Source: Streptomyces sp. NBC_00414
GTDB taxonomy: Bacteria; Actinomycetota; Actinomycetes; Streptomycetales; Streptomycetaceae
NCBI RefSeq assembly: GCF_036038375.1
Contig: NZ_CP107935.1
Coordinates: 2,232,001 to 2,296,000 of the forward strand
Length of the DNA: 64,000 nt
Direction: 5' to 3'
Made by a program: the position numbers and the translations under genes. A model generated the notes under the pieces. That model saw only the letters and a list, made by a program, of their open reading frames with translations, searched no databases and was not told where the DNA came from. Positions 8,674 through 17,187 of the stretch are shown here, piece by piece. How positions within the stretch are numbered: position 1 is the first letter of the stretch; each line of letters starts with the position of its first letter.

Positions 8674-9537
8674 ATGGGACGAGTCACGGAACGACGCAAG
8701 GTGATCCGCATCCGCGACGGGGCGGTCACCACCCGCCCGGACACGCTCGTCGCCGAGGAACCACTGGAGATCCGGCTCAACGGAAAACCCCTCGCGATCA
8801 CGATGCGCACCCCGGGCGACGACTTCGCGCTCGCGGCGGGCTTCCTGGTCAGCGAGGGGGTTCTGGGCCGGGCCGACGAGCTGCTGAACATCGTCTACTG
8901 CGCGGGCGCCACGGTGGACGGCTCGAACACGTACAACATCGTGGACGTGCGGACGGCGCCCGGGCTCGTCATCCCCGACATCACGCTCGAACGCAACGTG
9001 TACACGACGTCGTCCTGCGGGCTGTGCGGCAAGGCCAGCCTGGACGCGGTCCGTACGACGGCCCGCTGGACGATCGACGACACGCACGGCGACACGACTC
9101 CCCCGGTACGGCTCGGGCCCGAACTGCTCGCGAGCCTCCCCGACCGGCTGCGCGCGGCGCAGCGCGTGTTCGACCGGACCGGGGGTCTGCACGCGGCGGC
9201 GCTGTTCACCGAGGAGGGCGAGCTGGTCGACATCCGGGAGGACGTGGGCCGGCACAACGCGGTCGACAAGCTGGTCGGCCGCGCTCTCCAGAACGGCTCC
9301 CTGCCGCTGTCCCGCACGGTCCTGCTGGTCTCGGGGCGAGCCTCCTTCGAGCTGGCCCAGAAGGCGGTCATGGCGGGCATCCCGGTGCTCGCCGCGGTCT
9401 CGGCGCCGTCCTCGCTGGCGGTGGACCTGGCCGCCGAGTCGAATCTGACCCTCGTAGGTTTCCTGCGGGGCACCTCCATGAACGTGTACGCGGGCGAGCA
9501 CCGCATCGCTCTGCAGGCCGCGGCCGCCCAGAGCTGA
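8674..9537 (+). CDS. fdhD: Formate dehydrogenase accessory sulfurtransferase FdhD
   Basis: A 287-residue FdhD-family protein. The conserved Cys-x-x-Cys loop is Cys115/Cys118 in TTSSCGLCG, and the family signature EDVGRHNAVDKLVG is present. FdhD transfers sulfur from a cysteine desulfurase to the molybdenum cofactor of formate dehydrogenase, which is needed for activity. It starts 7 bp after the Fe-S subunit gene and is the last gene of the operon, so the molybdoenzyme and its maturation factor are expressed together. Confidence 0.93.
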   Translation: MGRVTERRKVIRIRDGAVTTRPDTLVAEEPLEIRLNGKPLAITMRTPGDDFALAAGFLVSEGVLGRADELLNIVYCAGATVDGSNTYNIVDVRTAPGLVIPDITLERNVYTTSSCGLCGKASLDAVRTTARWTIDDTHGDTTPPVRLGPELLASLPDRLRAAQRVFDRTGGLHAAALFTEEGELVDIREDVGRHNAVDKLVGRALQNGSLPLSRTVLLVSGRASFELAQKAVMAGIPVLAAVSAPSSLAVDLAAESNLTLVGFLRGTSMNVYAGEHRIALQAAAAQS

Positions 9538-9643
9538 CCGGTCTCCCCGCTGCACGGCGGCGGGGCCCCGATCCGGCGGGGAGCGCCCCCTGCGCCGGAG
9601 GGGCCCCGCCTCAATCCTCACCGCTGTACGGCGGATGTACGGC

Positions 9644-10186
9644 TCAGCCCTTGGTGAAGTGCACCTCCGAGGCCGTGACCACCGTGCCCAGGCGCGGGAA
9701 GTCCAGCTTCACCGAGGCCTCGTGCTCGGGGCCGGTGAGGGCGGCCATGGCGTCCTCGACGAAGACGAGGTCGTAGCCGAGGTCACCGGCGGCGCGGGCG
9801 GTGGACTCGACTCCGAGGTTCGTGGCGATCCCGCCGAACACCACCGTGGTGATCCCGCGGTCCCGCAGCCGCTCGTCCAGACCTGTGCCCTGGAAGCCGC
9901 CGATCGTCCGCTTCACCACCTCGATGTCGCCGTCGGCCGCGAGCCCCGCGACGAGCCCGCTGCCGGGCGGCTGCTCGGGCACACCGGGCCGCTCGACGCG
10001 GACGAGGACGACCGGCGCGCCCACCGCGCGGAAGGCGGCGGTCAACTCCATTGCGACGGACAGCACTTCGGTGCCCTTGCGGGGCTCCAGGGGCAGTCCG
10101 ACGATGCGGTCCATCAGGTCCACGAGGACGAGGGCGGTGCGGGCGGGGTCGAGGGCGAGACGGGGCTCGATGTCCGGTGCGTTCAT
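9644..10186 (-). CDS. Isochorismatase-family hydrolase
   Basis: A 180-residue alpha/beta hydrolase of the isochorismatase/nicotinamidase superfamily. Asp23 (LVDLMD) and Lys92 (VVKRTIGGF) fit two of the three catalytic positions. The third position, usually Cys, is Gly125 in GIATNLGVEST. A Gly there is known in true isochorismatases, while amidase-type members need Cys, so this is not an ordinary nicotinamidase. No siderophore or menaquinone genes are adjacent. It converges on the fdh operon. The ATG follows a short gap from a likely promoter region. Confidence 0.8.
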   Translation of the reverse strand: MNAPDIEPRLALDPARTALVLVDLMDRIVGLPLEPRKGTEVLSVAMELTAAFRAVGAPVVLVRVERPGVPEQPPGSGLVAGLAADGDIEVVKRTIGGFQGTGLDERLRDRGITTVVFGGIATNLGVESTARAAGDLGYDLVFVEDAMAALTGPEHEASVKLDFPRLGTVVTASEVHFTKG

Positions 10187-10289
10187 GACGGAACGTTAGC
10201 CCGCGTCAGCCGTCCGTAGGGGAAATCCGGGCCAACGGGGCGCTGAATCAACCGCGCCCCTCCGCACATACGCCCGGCCGACCGTCCCG

Positions 10290-10313
10290 TGTACCACACA
10301 GGGCGGTGGTACA
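10290..10313. promoter_or_regulatory. Inverted repeat TGTACCAC-N8-GTGGTACA
   Basis: A perfect 8-bp inverted repeat with an 8-bp spacer in the 264-bp divergent interval between the isochorismatase-family gene and the coiled-coil/collagen-like pair. Its size and symmetry fit a dimeric repressor site. The cognate regulator is unknown and none is encoded next to it. Confidence 0.35.
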
Positions 10314-10450
10314 GGCGGAACTGACGCCCCCTCAGCACCCATCCGGACGTATCGCTGTGACGGGCGCGTGCCCCGGCGGGCCCCGCATCGTTCTCCTGAC
10401 TGACTCGACGGGCCCGAGCGTGGCCCGTCGTCCAGGTAGGAGGCGGATAC

Positions 10451-10723
10451 TTGGATGCAGGCACCACCCTGCTCGGCTCGTTACTCGCTTGTGCGGGCGT
10501 GCTGGGCGCGGCCCTCGTGGCATACCTGGGGAAGCGGGGCGAGAACGCCCTGAACGGCTATTCGAGCCTGACCGAAAAACTCCAGTCCGAGCGCGACCGC
10601 CTTGAGCGTCAGGTCGTCGAACGCGACACCCGTATCGACGAGTTGGCGACGATGCACACCGCCGACCAGTCGGAGATCGCCCGCCTGCGGCTCGACATCC
10701 ACCGACTCGGAGGAGCACCGTGA
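10451..10723 (+). CDS. Small membrane-anchored coiled-coil protein
   Basis: A 90-residue protein with a TTG start preceded by a strong AGGAGG seven bases upstream. Residues 5-26 form one hydrophobic helix (LLGSLLACAGVLGAALVAYLG). The rest is charged and heptad-like (LTEKLQSERDRLERQVVERD), predicting a coiled coil. The architecture recalls small actinophage proteins near holin or tail genes, but no other phage genes are present, so I leave the function open. Its stop overlaps the GTG of the following collagen-like gene (GTGA), so the two are co-translated and probably function together. Confidence 0.7.
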   Translation: MDAGTTLLGSLLACAGVLGAALVAYLGKRGENALNGYSSLTEKLQSERDRLERQVVERDTRIDELATMHTADQSEIARLRLDIHRLGGAP

Positions 10724-11460
10724 CCCGGATCCAGCGGGTGCTCGCCGTGCGCTGGCGCGGCATTTTCCTCGTGTGCGTGCTGATCGCCCTCAGCGGCGTC
10801 GCCGTGATCCTGTGGGCGCGGATCGACGCCGGTGACCGCAGGGCCGACGAGCTGCGCGCCGAGACGGCCCGGCGGGGCGACGCCGTGTCGACACTGGCAC
10901 AGGACGTGCGCGCGCTGCGCGCCCAGGTCGAGGCCGGCGGCGGCACCCCGGCGGCCCCCGACCCCTCCGACGCGGTGGACGACCTGCTCGACCGGGTGCG
11001 GGTGCCGACCGCGGCCCACGGCCGGCCGGGCGCCAGGGGCGAGCGGGGCGCGACCGGGGCCGGCGGCGCGGCCGGGAACGACGGAGCAGCCGGGCCGGGC
11101 GGGGACCGCGGGTCGCGCGGTGAGGCCGGGCCGCCGGGACCGACGGGTTCGCCGGGACCCTCCGGGCAGCCCGGGCAGCCTGGGGAGCGGGGTTCGCCGG
11201 GCACCGACGGCGCGGACGGGAGCGACGGCGCGAACGGGTCCGACGGACCCGCGGGGCCTCCTGGGCCCGACGGCGCTCAGGGGTATCAGGGCTACCAGGG
11301 CACCCGAGGTGACACCGGCCCCAGGGGAGAGAAGGGCGACAAGGGGGAGAAGGGGGAGCCCGGCACCGCCTGCCCGGACGGCTACACCCTCCAGGTGCCC
11401 GCGAACGACCCCGACGCCCTCATCTGCCGCAAGGGCGCGGCCGAGGCCCCGGCCCCCTGA
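10720..11460 (+). CDS. Membrane-anchored collagen-like protein
   Basis: A 246-residue protein. One TM helix (about residues 14-34) is followed by a coiled-coil stretch (residues 38-72) that could trimerise. Then come 39 uninterrupted Gly-X-Y triplets (residues 101-217) including GPPGPTGSPGPSG and GEKGDKGEKGEPG, and a short C-terminal cap with two Cys (CPDGYTL ... ICRKG). With the N-terminus inside, the collagen rod would project from the cell surface. Bacterial and phage collagen-like proteins form triple helices without hydroxyproline. It is coupled to the upstream coiled-coil gene. Function is unknown; a surface adhesin or a phage-derived fibre is possible. Confidence 0.8.
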   Translation: MTRIQRVLAVRWRGIFLVCVLIALSGVAVILWARIDAGDRRADELRAETARRGDAVSTLAQDVRALRAQVEAGGGTPAAPDPSDAVDDLLDRVRVPTAAHGRPGARGERGATGAGGAAGNDGAAGPGGDRGSRGEAGPPGPTGSPGPSGQPGQPGERGSPGTDGADGSDGANGSDGPAGPPGPDGAQGYQGYQGTRGDTGPRGEKGDKGEKGEPGTACPDGYTLQVPANDPDALICRKGAAEAPAP

Positions 11461-11622
11461 ACCCTGCTCCTGCCACTGCCACTGCTGCGACGGAGGGAAC
11501 TCCGTCGGCCACGGCCCGCGCACGCTTCTTGTGAGGTGCCGGAGAGCCAAAGTAGCCTCTGGGGCGCGCACGTTGGACGTGGGATGTCCAGATGTCCAGA
11601 CGCATGAAGGGCAGGTCGCACC

Positions 11623-13605
11623 ATGCCGTCAAGTCTTCGCGCACTCCCCCGAACTCTCCGCTCCGCCGAACGCACCGTCCGCTCCGCAGGCCGTACCGGA
11701 CGAAGAGGAACCTGCCTGAGAAGCCCTCTGAGAAGCCCCTTGAGGACCGCCCTGACAGCGGTGCTCGCCGTCACCGCGCTGCTCGCGCTGCCGGGCACCG
11801 GACACGCCCTGCCGGCCGCCGAACCCGGCGAGACCGCCTCGTTCGAGCAGCAGGTGCTGTTCAAGGCCTCCCAGGATCCCGGATACGCCTGCTTCCGGAT
11901 CCCGGCCGTCGTGAAGACCACCAAGGGCACCCTGCTGGCGTTCGCCGAGGGCCGGACGAACGACTGCAGCGACGCGGGCGACATAGACATCGTGCTCAAG
12001 CGCTCCACCGACGGCGGCCGTACCTGGGGCCCGCTCCAGGTCATCGACGAGGGCGCGGGCGACACCCACGGCAACCCCGCCCCGATCGTGGACCGCGGGA
12101 CCGGCCGGATCGTGCTGGCCGAGACGTACAACACGGGCCGTACGGACGGCGGCAACTGCGCGGTGCCGTGCGACCGCACCCCGCACATGCAGCACAGCGA
12201 CGACGACGGCCTCACCTGGTCCGAGCCCCGCGACCTCAGCGACCAGATCCTGCCCGCGCACTGGAACTCCTGGTACGCGACCGGTCCGGTGCACGGCATC
12301 CAGCTGACCCGTGGCAAGCACCCGGGGCGCCTCGTCTTCGCCGTCAACACCGAGACGTGGGACGGCAGCCGCGTCAGCGCCAACCACGCGGCGCTCATCG
12401 TCAGCGACGACGGCAGCGACCACTGGCGGATCGGGGCGACGGACTCCTGGCCGATCGCGGACGACGGCACGTTCCGGCAGAAGCCGTCCGAGATGACCGT
12501 CACCGAGCGCGCCGACGGCACGGTCCTCGTCAGCGGACGCGAGCAGGACGGCACCGATCTCGGCCACCGCACCCAGGCGTTCAGCACCGACGGCGGCGAC
12601 AGCTTCACCTCGCGCTTCAAGGCTCTGCCCGACCTCTACACACCGCAGGTCCAGGGCTCCACGCTCCGGCTGGGCGACCGGATCCTGCTCGCCTGCCCCG
12701 GCGATCCGGACCGCCGCCGCACGATGATGATCCGCTCCTCCTACGACAACGGGCGCACCTGGGACAGCGTCGACCGCGGCACGGTGGTCACGACGGACTG
12801 GTCCGGCTACTCCGACCTGGTCGGCATCGGCGCCGGTACGGCGGGCCTGCTGTACGAGGGCGGCGCCGTGGACGCCCGCGACGAGATCCGTTTCGCACGG
12901 TTCACCGAGGACTGGCTGGCCCCGCGCCGCGGCCCCGACCCGACCACCCCCGACCTCGCCCCGCGCGCACCCGGCGCGGCGGTCCTCGGCGGCGCGCGGG
13001 AGACGGACGGCAAGTTCGGCGGCGCCCTCGCCTTCGACGGCGCCGACGACGCCGTACGCCTGCCCTACCGGGCCGGACTGCCGCTCGGGAGCAAGGACTT
13101 CACCGCGTCGCTGTGGTTCCGCTACACGGCCACGACGGGTGAGCAGCCGTTCCTGTGGATGGGCGGGGTCGGCTCCACCCAGCCGCAGGTGTGGCTGCGC
13201 GGCGAGCCCGCGAACAACCGGGTCCAGGGTCTGATCACCACCAGGGACGGCGCGAGCGCCCCCCGGTCCGCGTCCGTGCGCACGACCGGCGCGTACAACG
13301 ACGGGCAGTGGCACCATCTGGCGCTGCGCCGGGGCGCGGGTCGGCTGACGCTGTTCATCGACGGGACGGCGGCCGGAACGGTGGCGGACGTACCCGGATC
13401 GGTGAGCCGCAACTCGCCCTTCGGGGTGCACGTCGGCCAGAAGCTCGACAGCCGCGCGCACCTCACCGGCGCCCTCGACGACGTCCGGGTCTGGGACCGG
13501 GCGCTGAGCGACGCCGAACTGGCCGCTGTGCGCACCGCGGACGAGGCGGTGACCGGAGACGCCGTCCTGTGGCTGCCCATGGACCGGGTGAGCGCCGGCC
13601 ACTAA
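11623..13605 (+). CDS. Secreted exo-alpha-sialidase (GH33) with C-terminal LamG-like domain
   Basis: A 660-residue secreted glycosidase. The sialidase Arg motif is FRIPAVV (Arg92), with Asp-box repeats STDGGRTW, SDDDGLTW, STDGGDSF and SYDNGRTW. A concanavalin/LamG-like domain (about residues 455-655) contains FDGADDAVRLPY and ends ALDDVRVWDRALSDAEL. It should release terminal sialic acids outside the cell. The signal helix is at about residues 42-62. The 40 residues before it are Arg/Ser-rich repeats (RSAERTVRSAGRT, RSPLRSPLR), so a TTG at 11740, giving MRTALTAVLAVTALL, is a plausible alternative start. The DUF4185-like gene begins 10 bp downstream. Confidence 0.9.
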   Translation: MPSSLRALPRTLRSAERTVRSAGRTGRRGTCLRSPLRSPLRTALTAVLAVTALLALPGTGHALPAAEPGETASFEQQVLFKASQDPGYACFRIPAVVKTTKGTLLAFAEGRTNDCSDAGDIDIVLKRSTDGGRTWGPLQVIDEGAGDTHGNPAPIVDRGTGRIVLAETYNTGRTDGGNCAVPCDRTPHMQHSDDDGLTWSEPRDLSDQILPAHWNSWYATGPVHGIQLTRGKHPGRLVFAVNTETWDGSRVSANHAALIVSDDGSDHWRIGATDSWPIADDGTFRQKPSEMTVTERADGTVLVSGREQDGTDLGHRTQAFSTDGGDSFTSRFKALPDLYTPQVQGSTLRLGDRILLACPGDPDRRRTMMIRSSYDNGRTWDSVDRGTVVTTDWSGYSDLVGIGAGTAGLLYEGGAVDARDEIRFARFTEDWLAPRRGPDPTTPDLAPRAPGAAVLGGARETDGKFGGALAFDGADDAVRLPYRAGLPLGSKDFTASLWFRYTATTGEQPFLWMGGVGSTQPQVWLRGEPANNRVQGLITTRDGASAPRSASVRTTGAYNDGQWHHLALRRGAGRLTLFIDGTAAGTVADVPGSVSRNSPFGVHVGQKLDSRAHLTGALDDVRVWDRALSDAELAAVRTADEAVTGDAVLWLPMDRVSAGH

Positions 13606-13615
13606 CGTCCCAGGC

Positions 13616-14851
13616 GTGCCCGACGACGCACGAGCACGACAGCGCACGGGGACCGGGCTGGGTCTGCTCCTGGCTCTGGTCCTCGGGGCCGTGCTGCTCA
13701 CGGCCGTCCCCGAGGACGACAGCGGGGACGCCGGATGCCGGGCCCGTACGGTCGCTTCGTGGGACGCGAACACCGACGTCACGGACGCGTTCGCGCGGTA
13801 CGGGGACGACGCCTCGCGGGCCGACGACTGGACCGGCGGCGACGGCACGCACTCGGTGCGGCTGCCGGACGGGCGGGTGCTCTGGCTGTTCTCGGACACC
13901 TATCTGGGTCAGGTGCACCGGCCGCCGAACCCGGCGGGCGAGTCCTACGCCTGGCGGGACACGACCGCGCCGCTGGTGCGCAACTCGGCCGTGGTCATGG
14001 AGGACGGGCGGCTGCGACGCACGCTCCCCGCTCCCCTGTTCGCCGACCCGGCGCCCGGGCAGTGGCGCTGGCCGGTGGCGGCACGCGTCGAGCCCCGCTC
14101 CCCCGGCTCGTCCGAGCAGGTCGTACGGGTCGTGCTGTGGACCCGTACGACCGGCGCGTACCCGTGGATCTACGGGGTGCCCACCGCCACCGAGGTCGCC
14201 ACGCTGTCGCTGCCCGATCTGCGGCTCGAAGGCATCACGCGGATCCTCGACCAGCAGAAGGTCCGGGATCCGGCGCGGCGGGTGCTGTTCGGCACGACCG
14301 CGCTGACCCACGACGACGACTGGACGTACGTGTTCGGCGGTGACGACGCGCGGGCCGCGTCCCGGCCCGCGTCGAACGCGTACGTCGCGCGCGTGCCCCG
14401 GGGCCGGCTCGCGGACCCGGACGCGTGGCAGTACTGGGACGGTGAGCGCTGGACCATCCCCTCGCACATGAAGCCCGTGCTCGGCGACGGCGGGCGCGAG
14501 GGAGTGGGCAGCGCCTTCACGGTGGCCCGCGACAAGGGGACGTACGTCCTGTTCACGATGGCGGCGGGCGCCGAGGGGCTGACGACCGTCACCTCGTACT
14601 GGGCGTGCTCCCCCACCGGGCCCTGGCACGGGCCCGGCAAGGGCTTCAGCCCGCCGCTGCCGGAGCGGGGGGCGGGCGTGGCCGCGTACAACCCGCAGGT
14701 CCATCCCGCGATCAGCCGGGGCAGGCTCGTGCTGAGCTACGACGTCAACTGGCTGGACACGAACGGCGGGGTGACGGCGCAGGCCAACCTCAGCCGGAAC
14801 GTGTCCCTGTACCGACCGCGATTCGTGACGCTCCGGCTGGGTCCGGGCTGA
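13616..14851 (+). CDS. Secreted propeller-like protein (DUF4185/DUF5005-like)
   Basis: A 411-residue protein with a GTG start, an N-terminal hydrophobic helix (GLGLLLALVLGAVLLTAV), and then an extracytoplasmic domain with repeated aromatic/Asp segments (DGRVLWLFSDTYLGQV, HPAISRGRLVLSYDVNW). This pattern resembles DUF4185/DUF5005 five-bladed-propeller proteins related to glycoside hydrolases; the exact family call is tentative. It lies 10 bp after the sialidase gene, so it may act on the same glycans. Its last 62 bp overlap the convergent BASS transporter gene. Confidence 0.65.
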   Translation: MPDDARARQRTGTGLGLLLALVLGAVLLTAVPEDDSGDAGCRARTVASWDANTDVTDAFARYGDDASRADDWTGGDGTHSVRLPDGRVLWLFSDTYLGQVHRPPNPAGESYAWRDTTAPLVRNSAVVMEDGRLRRTLPAPLFADPAPGQWRWPVAARVEPRSPGSSEQVVRVVLWTRTTGAYPWIYGVPTATEVATLSLPDLRLEGITRILDQQKVRDPARRVLFGTTALTHDDDWTYVFGGDDARAASRPASNAYVARVPRGRLADPDAWQYWDGERWTIPSHMKPVLGDGGREGVGSAFTVARDKGTYVLFTMAAGAEGLTTVTSYWACSPTGPWHGPGKGFSPPLPERGAGVAAYNPQVHPAISRGRLVLSYDVNWLDTNGGVTAQANLSRNVSLYRPRFVTLRLGPG

Positions 14852-15833
14852 GGGACGGCTGCGGCTCGGGGTCGCGGGAGCGGCGCTTGGCGATGACCGC
14901 GCAGACCATGAGCTGCATCTGGTGGAAGAGCATCAGCGGCAGCACGGCCAGTGAGGCGTGGGCGCCGAACAGCACGCTCGCCATGGGCAGTCCGGACGCC
15001 AGGGACTTCTTCGAGCCGGCGAACTGGATGGCGATGCGGTCCTCCCGGCCGAAGCCGAGGGCCTTGGAGCCGTACCAGGTCACCGCCAGCATCACCGCGA
15101 GCAGCACGACCTCGACGGCGAGCAGTCCGCCCAGGCGCAGCGGGCTGACCTGGTGCCAGATGCCCTGCACCATGCCCTCGCTGAAGGCGGTGTAGACGAC
15201 GAGCAGGATCGAGCCGCGGTCCACGTGACCGAGGACCTTCTTGTGGCGTGCGACGAAGCCGCCGATCCAGCGGCGCAGCAGTTGTCCGGCGAGGAACGGC
15301 ACCAGCAGCTGGAGCACGATCTTCAGGAGCGAGTCCGCGGAGAAGCCGCCGCCGGTGGAGCCGAGGAGCGCCGCGGCGAGCAGCGGGGTGAGCACGATGC
15401 CCACCAGGGAGGAGAAGGAGCCCGCGCAGATCGCGGCGGGCACGTTGCCGCGCGCCATGGAGGTGAAGGCGATGGACGACTGGACCGTCGAGGGGACGAG
15501 GGTCAGGAAGAGCAGTCCGGTGTGGAGGGAGTGGTCCAGGAGCACCGGTTCGAGGCCGCGGGTCGCCAGCCCCAGCAGCGGGAAGAGCACGAACGTGCAG
15601 GCCAGGACCGTGAGGTGCAACCGCCAGTGCCGTACGCCGTCCATCGCCTCGCGGGTGGACAGACGCGCCCCGTAGAGGAAGAAGAGGAAGGCGATCGCCG
15701 CGGTGGAGGCGCCGGAGGCGACCTCCGCACCGGTGCCCCGGGCGGGCAGCAGGGCGGCGAGACCGACCGTGCCGAGCAGCAGCAGGATGTACGGGTCTAT
15801 CGGCAGCCAGGACGGCCACTTCAGGCGTTTCAC
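14790..15833 (-). CDS. Bile acid:sodium symporter (BASS) family transporter
   Basis: A 347-residue membrane protein with about 10 helices; the GTG start gives MKRLKWPSWLPIDPYILLLL. Motifs typical of the SBF-like/YfeH branch are FLFFLYGARLSTREA, LVPSTVQSSIAFTSMARGN and FAGSKKSLASGLPMA. Relatives import organic anions with sodium, and the substrate here is unknown. It is divergent from a LysR regulator, which probably controls it, and its 3' end overlaps the convergent propeller gene by 62 bp. Upstream translated sequence in the same frame lies inside the LysR gene and is not real coding. Confidence 0.85.
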   Translation of the reverse strand: MKRLKWPSWLPIDPYILLLLGTVGLAALLPARGTGAEVASGASTAAIAFLFFLYGARLSTREAMDGVRHWRLHLTVLACTFVLFPLLGLATRGLEPVLLDHSLHTGLLFLTLVPSTVQSSIAFTSMARGNVPAAICAGSFSSLVGIVLTPLLAAALLGSTGGGFSADSLLKIVLQLLVPFLAGQLLRRWIGGFVARHKKVLGHVDRGSILLVVYTAFSEGMVQGIWHQVSPLRLGGLLAVEVVLLAVMLAVTWYGSKALGFGREDRIAIQFAGSKKSLASGLPMASVLFGAHASLAVLPLMLFHQMQLMVCAVIAKRRSRDPEPQPSLSPDPAGASRIAVGTGTRSG

Positions 15834-15995
15834 GGTGCTCCGATGGTGCTGGGGGCGCTGACGGTGCTGGGTCGTGTCGGCGGTTTCCCGACGGTGCGTG
15901 CCCTCTCCATCGTCCTCCTCCGGCCCTTGATCGGGAATCCGGTACACCGCTCTGACTGTCATCACGAAACACGATGACCCGGTAGCCTCGGGCCG

Positions 15996-16862
15996 GTGTA
16001 CGACCCCTCGCAACTGCGTACCTTCCTCGCCGTGGCCCAAACGCTGAGCTTCACGCAGGCGGCCCGGCGGCTCGGGCTGCGGCAGTCCACGGTCAGCCAG
16101 CATGTGCGGCGCCTGGAGGCCACCGCGGGGCGGCAGCTGTTCACCCGGGACACCCACTCCGTGGAACTGACGGAGGACGGCGAGGCGATGCTCGGGTTCG
16201 CGCGCCGGATCCTGGAGGCGCACGAGCAGGCGGCGGCGTTCTTCAGCGGCACACGGCTGCGCGGCCGGCTGCGCTTCGGCGCCTCGGAGGACTTCGTCCT
16301 CACCCGGCTGACCGAGATCCTGGAGGGGTTCCGGCACGACCATCCCGAGGTCGACCTGGAGCTGACGGTCGAGCTCTCGGGCACCCTCCACGAGCAGCTC
16401 GCCGAGGGGAAACTCGACCTGGTACTGGCCAAGCGCCGCCCGGAGGACCCGCGCGGCGAACTGGTCTGGCACGACCGCATGGTCTGGATCGGCGGGGAGC
16501 GCCTGCGGCTGGATCCCGACCGTCCGGTCCCGCTGATCGTGTACCCGCCGCCGGGCATCAGCCGGGCCCTGGCCCTGGAGGCCCTGGAGCGCCAGGGCCG
16601 GTCCTGGCGCATCGCGTGCACCAGCGGCAGCCTCAACGGGCTCATCGCGGCGGCCCGCGCGGGGCTCGGTGTGATGGCGCACTCGCGGGGCCTGATCCCG
16701 CCGGGGCTCGTCCGCGTCCCCGACCGCGCGGGCCTGCCGGAACTCGGCGAGGTGGAGTTCGTCCTGCTCCACGGCAGACGCCACACGGCGGCCCGGGGCG
16801 CGGCGGACGCCCTGGCCGCCTCGATCCTCACGGCAGGCGACCGCCTGCACCGGGCCCCGTAA
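15996..16862 (+). CDS. LysR-family transcriptional regulator
   Basis: A 288-residue LysR regulator with a GTG start. The N-terminal winged HTH has FTQAARRLGLRQSTVSQHVRRLE, followed by an effector-binding domain (LRGRLRFGASEDFVLTRLTEIL ... GLGVMAHSRGLIP). It is transcribed divergently from the BASS transporter with a 162-bp shared promoter region, the classical arrangement in which LysR proteins control the neighbour and themselves in response to the transported compound. The inducer cannot be deduced. Confidence 0.92.
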   Translation: MYDPSQLRTFLAVAQTLSFTQAARRLGLRQSTVSQHVRRLEATAGRQLFTRDTHSVELTEDGEAMLGFARRILEAHEQAAAFFSGTRLRGRLRFGASEDFVLTRLTEILEGFRHDHPEVDLELTVELSGTLHEQLAEGKLDLVLAKRRPEDPRGELVWHDRMVWIGGERLRLDPDRPVPLIVYPPPGISRALALEALERQGRSWRIACTSGSLNGLIAAARAGLGVMAHSRGLIPPGLVRVPDRAGLPELGEVEFVLLHGRRHTAARGAADALAASILTAGDRLHRAP

Positions 16863-17187
16863 CGGGGCGCGGGCTGTGACATGTGCGGCTCCGCCGCGGG
16901 GCGCGGCCGGCCCTCACCGGCCCGCAGATCCATCCGGCCGTCGGCTGCACCCCGCGAAGGCGCCGAGCGCGCCCGGACCCCGGTAAGCGCCCCGTACAGA
17001 TTCCGTGGAGATTACGGAACCGAAACTTACGGAAGAGTAAGGATTCTGTCCCGCCCTCCCCCCTTGTGGCCGGATTTCAGGGGTTGACCAGTGCGTACAT
17101 CCCGCCCGGGCCCGATTCACGGCCCCTCCCGCGGCAGCGTCACGTGGGGTAGCTTTCACCGCCTGCGGAGCACACAAGGAGTGGGGA
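16863..17187. promoter_or_regulatory. Intergenic: repeat element and fadD upstream region
   Basis: A 325-bp gap. It begins with a repeat element, a 22-bp sequence at 16884-16905 containing GCGGCTCCGCCGC, identical to 19047-19068; both follow the 3' end of a plus-strand gene and can fold as GCGGC/GCCGC, so they may act as weak terminators. Further on are two TTACGGAA copies (17012-17019 and 17027-17034) and an inverted TTCCGT (17001-17006), followed by TAAGGAT (17038-17044), a possible -10. These probably belong to the acyl-CoA ligase promoter. Confidence 0.4.

Noticed and set aside
9541..9643. Hairpin between fdhD and the isochorismatase-family gene
   Set aside because: Several GC-rich self-complementary pieces exist (GGGGCCCC, CGGCGGGG), but no single long uninterrupted stem was clear enough to annotate as a terminator.
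10451..11460. Prophage island
   Set aside because: The coiled-coil and collagen-like genes look phage-like, but no integrase, portal, capsid, terminase or attachment repeats are found in the flanks.
14790..16850. A 686-codon frame covering the BASS gene and the LysR gene
   Set aside because: Transporter homology begins at the GTG at 15833. The upstream half is antisense to the LysR gene and low-complexity.
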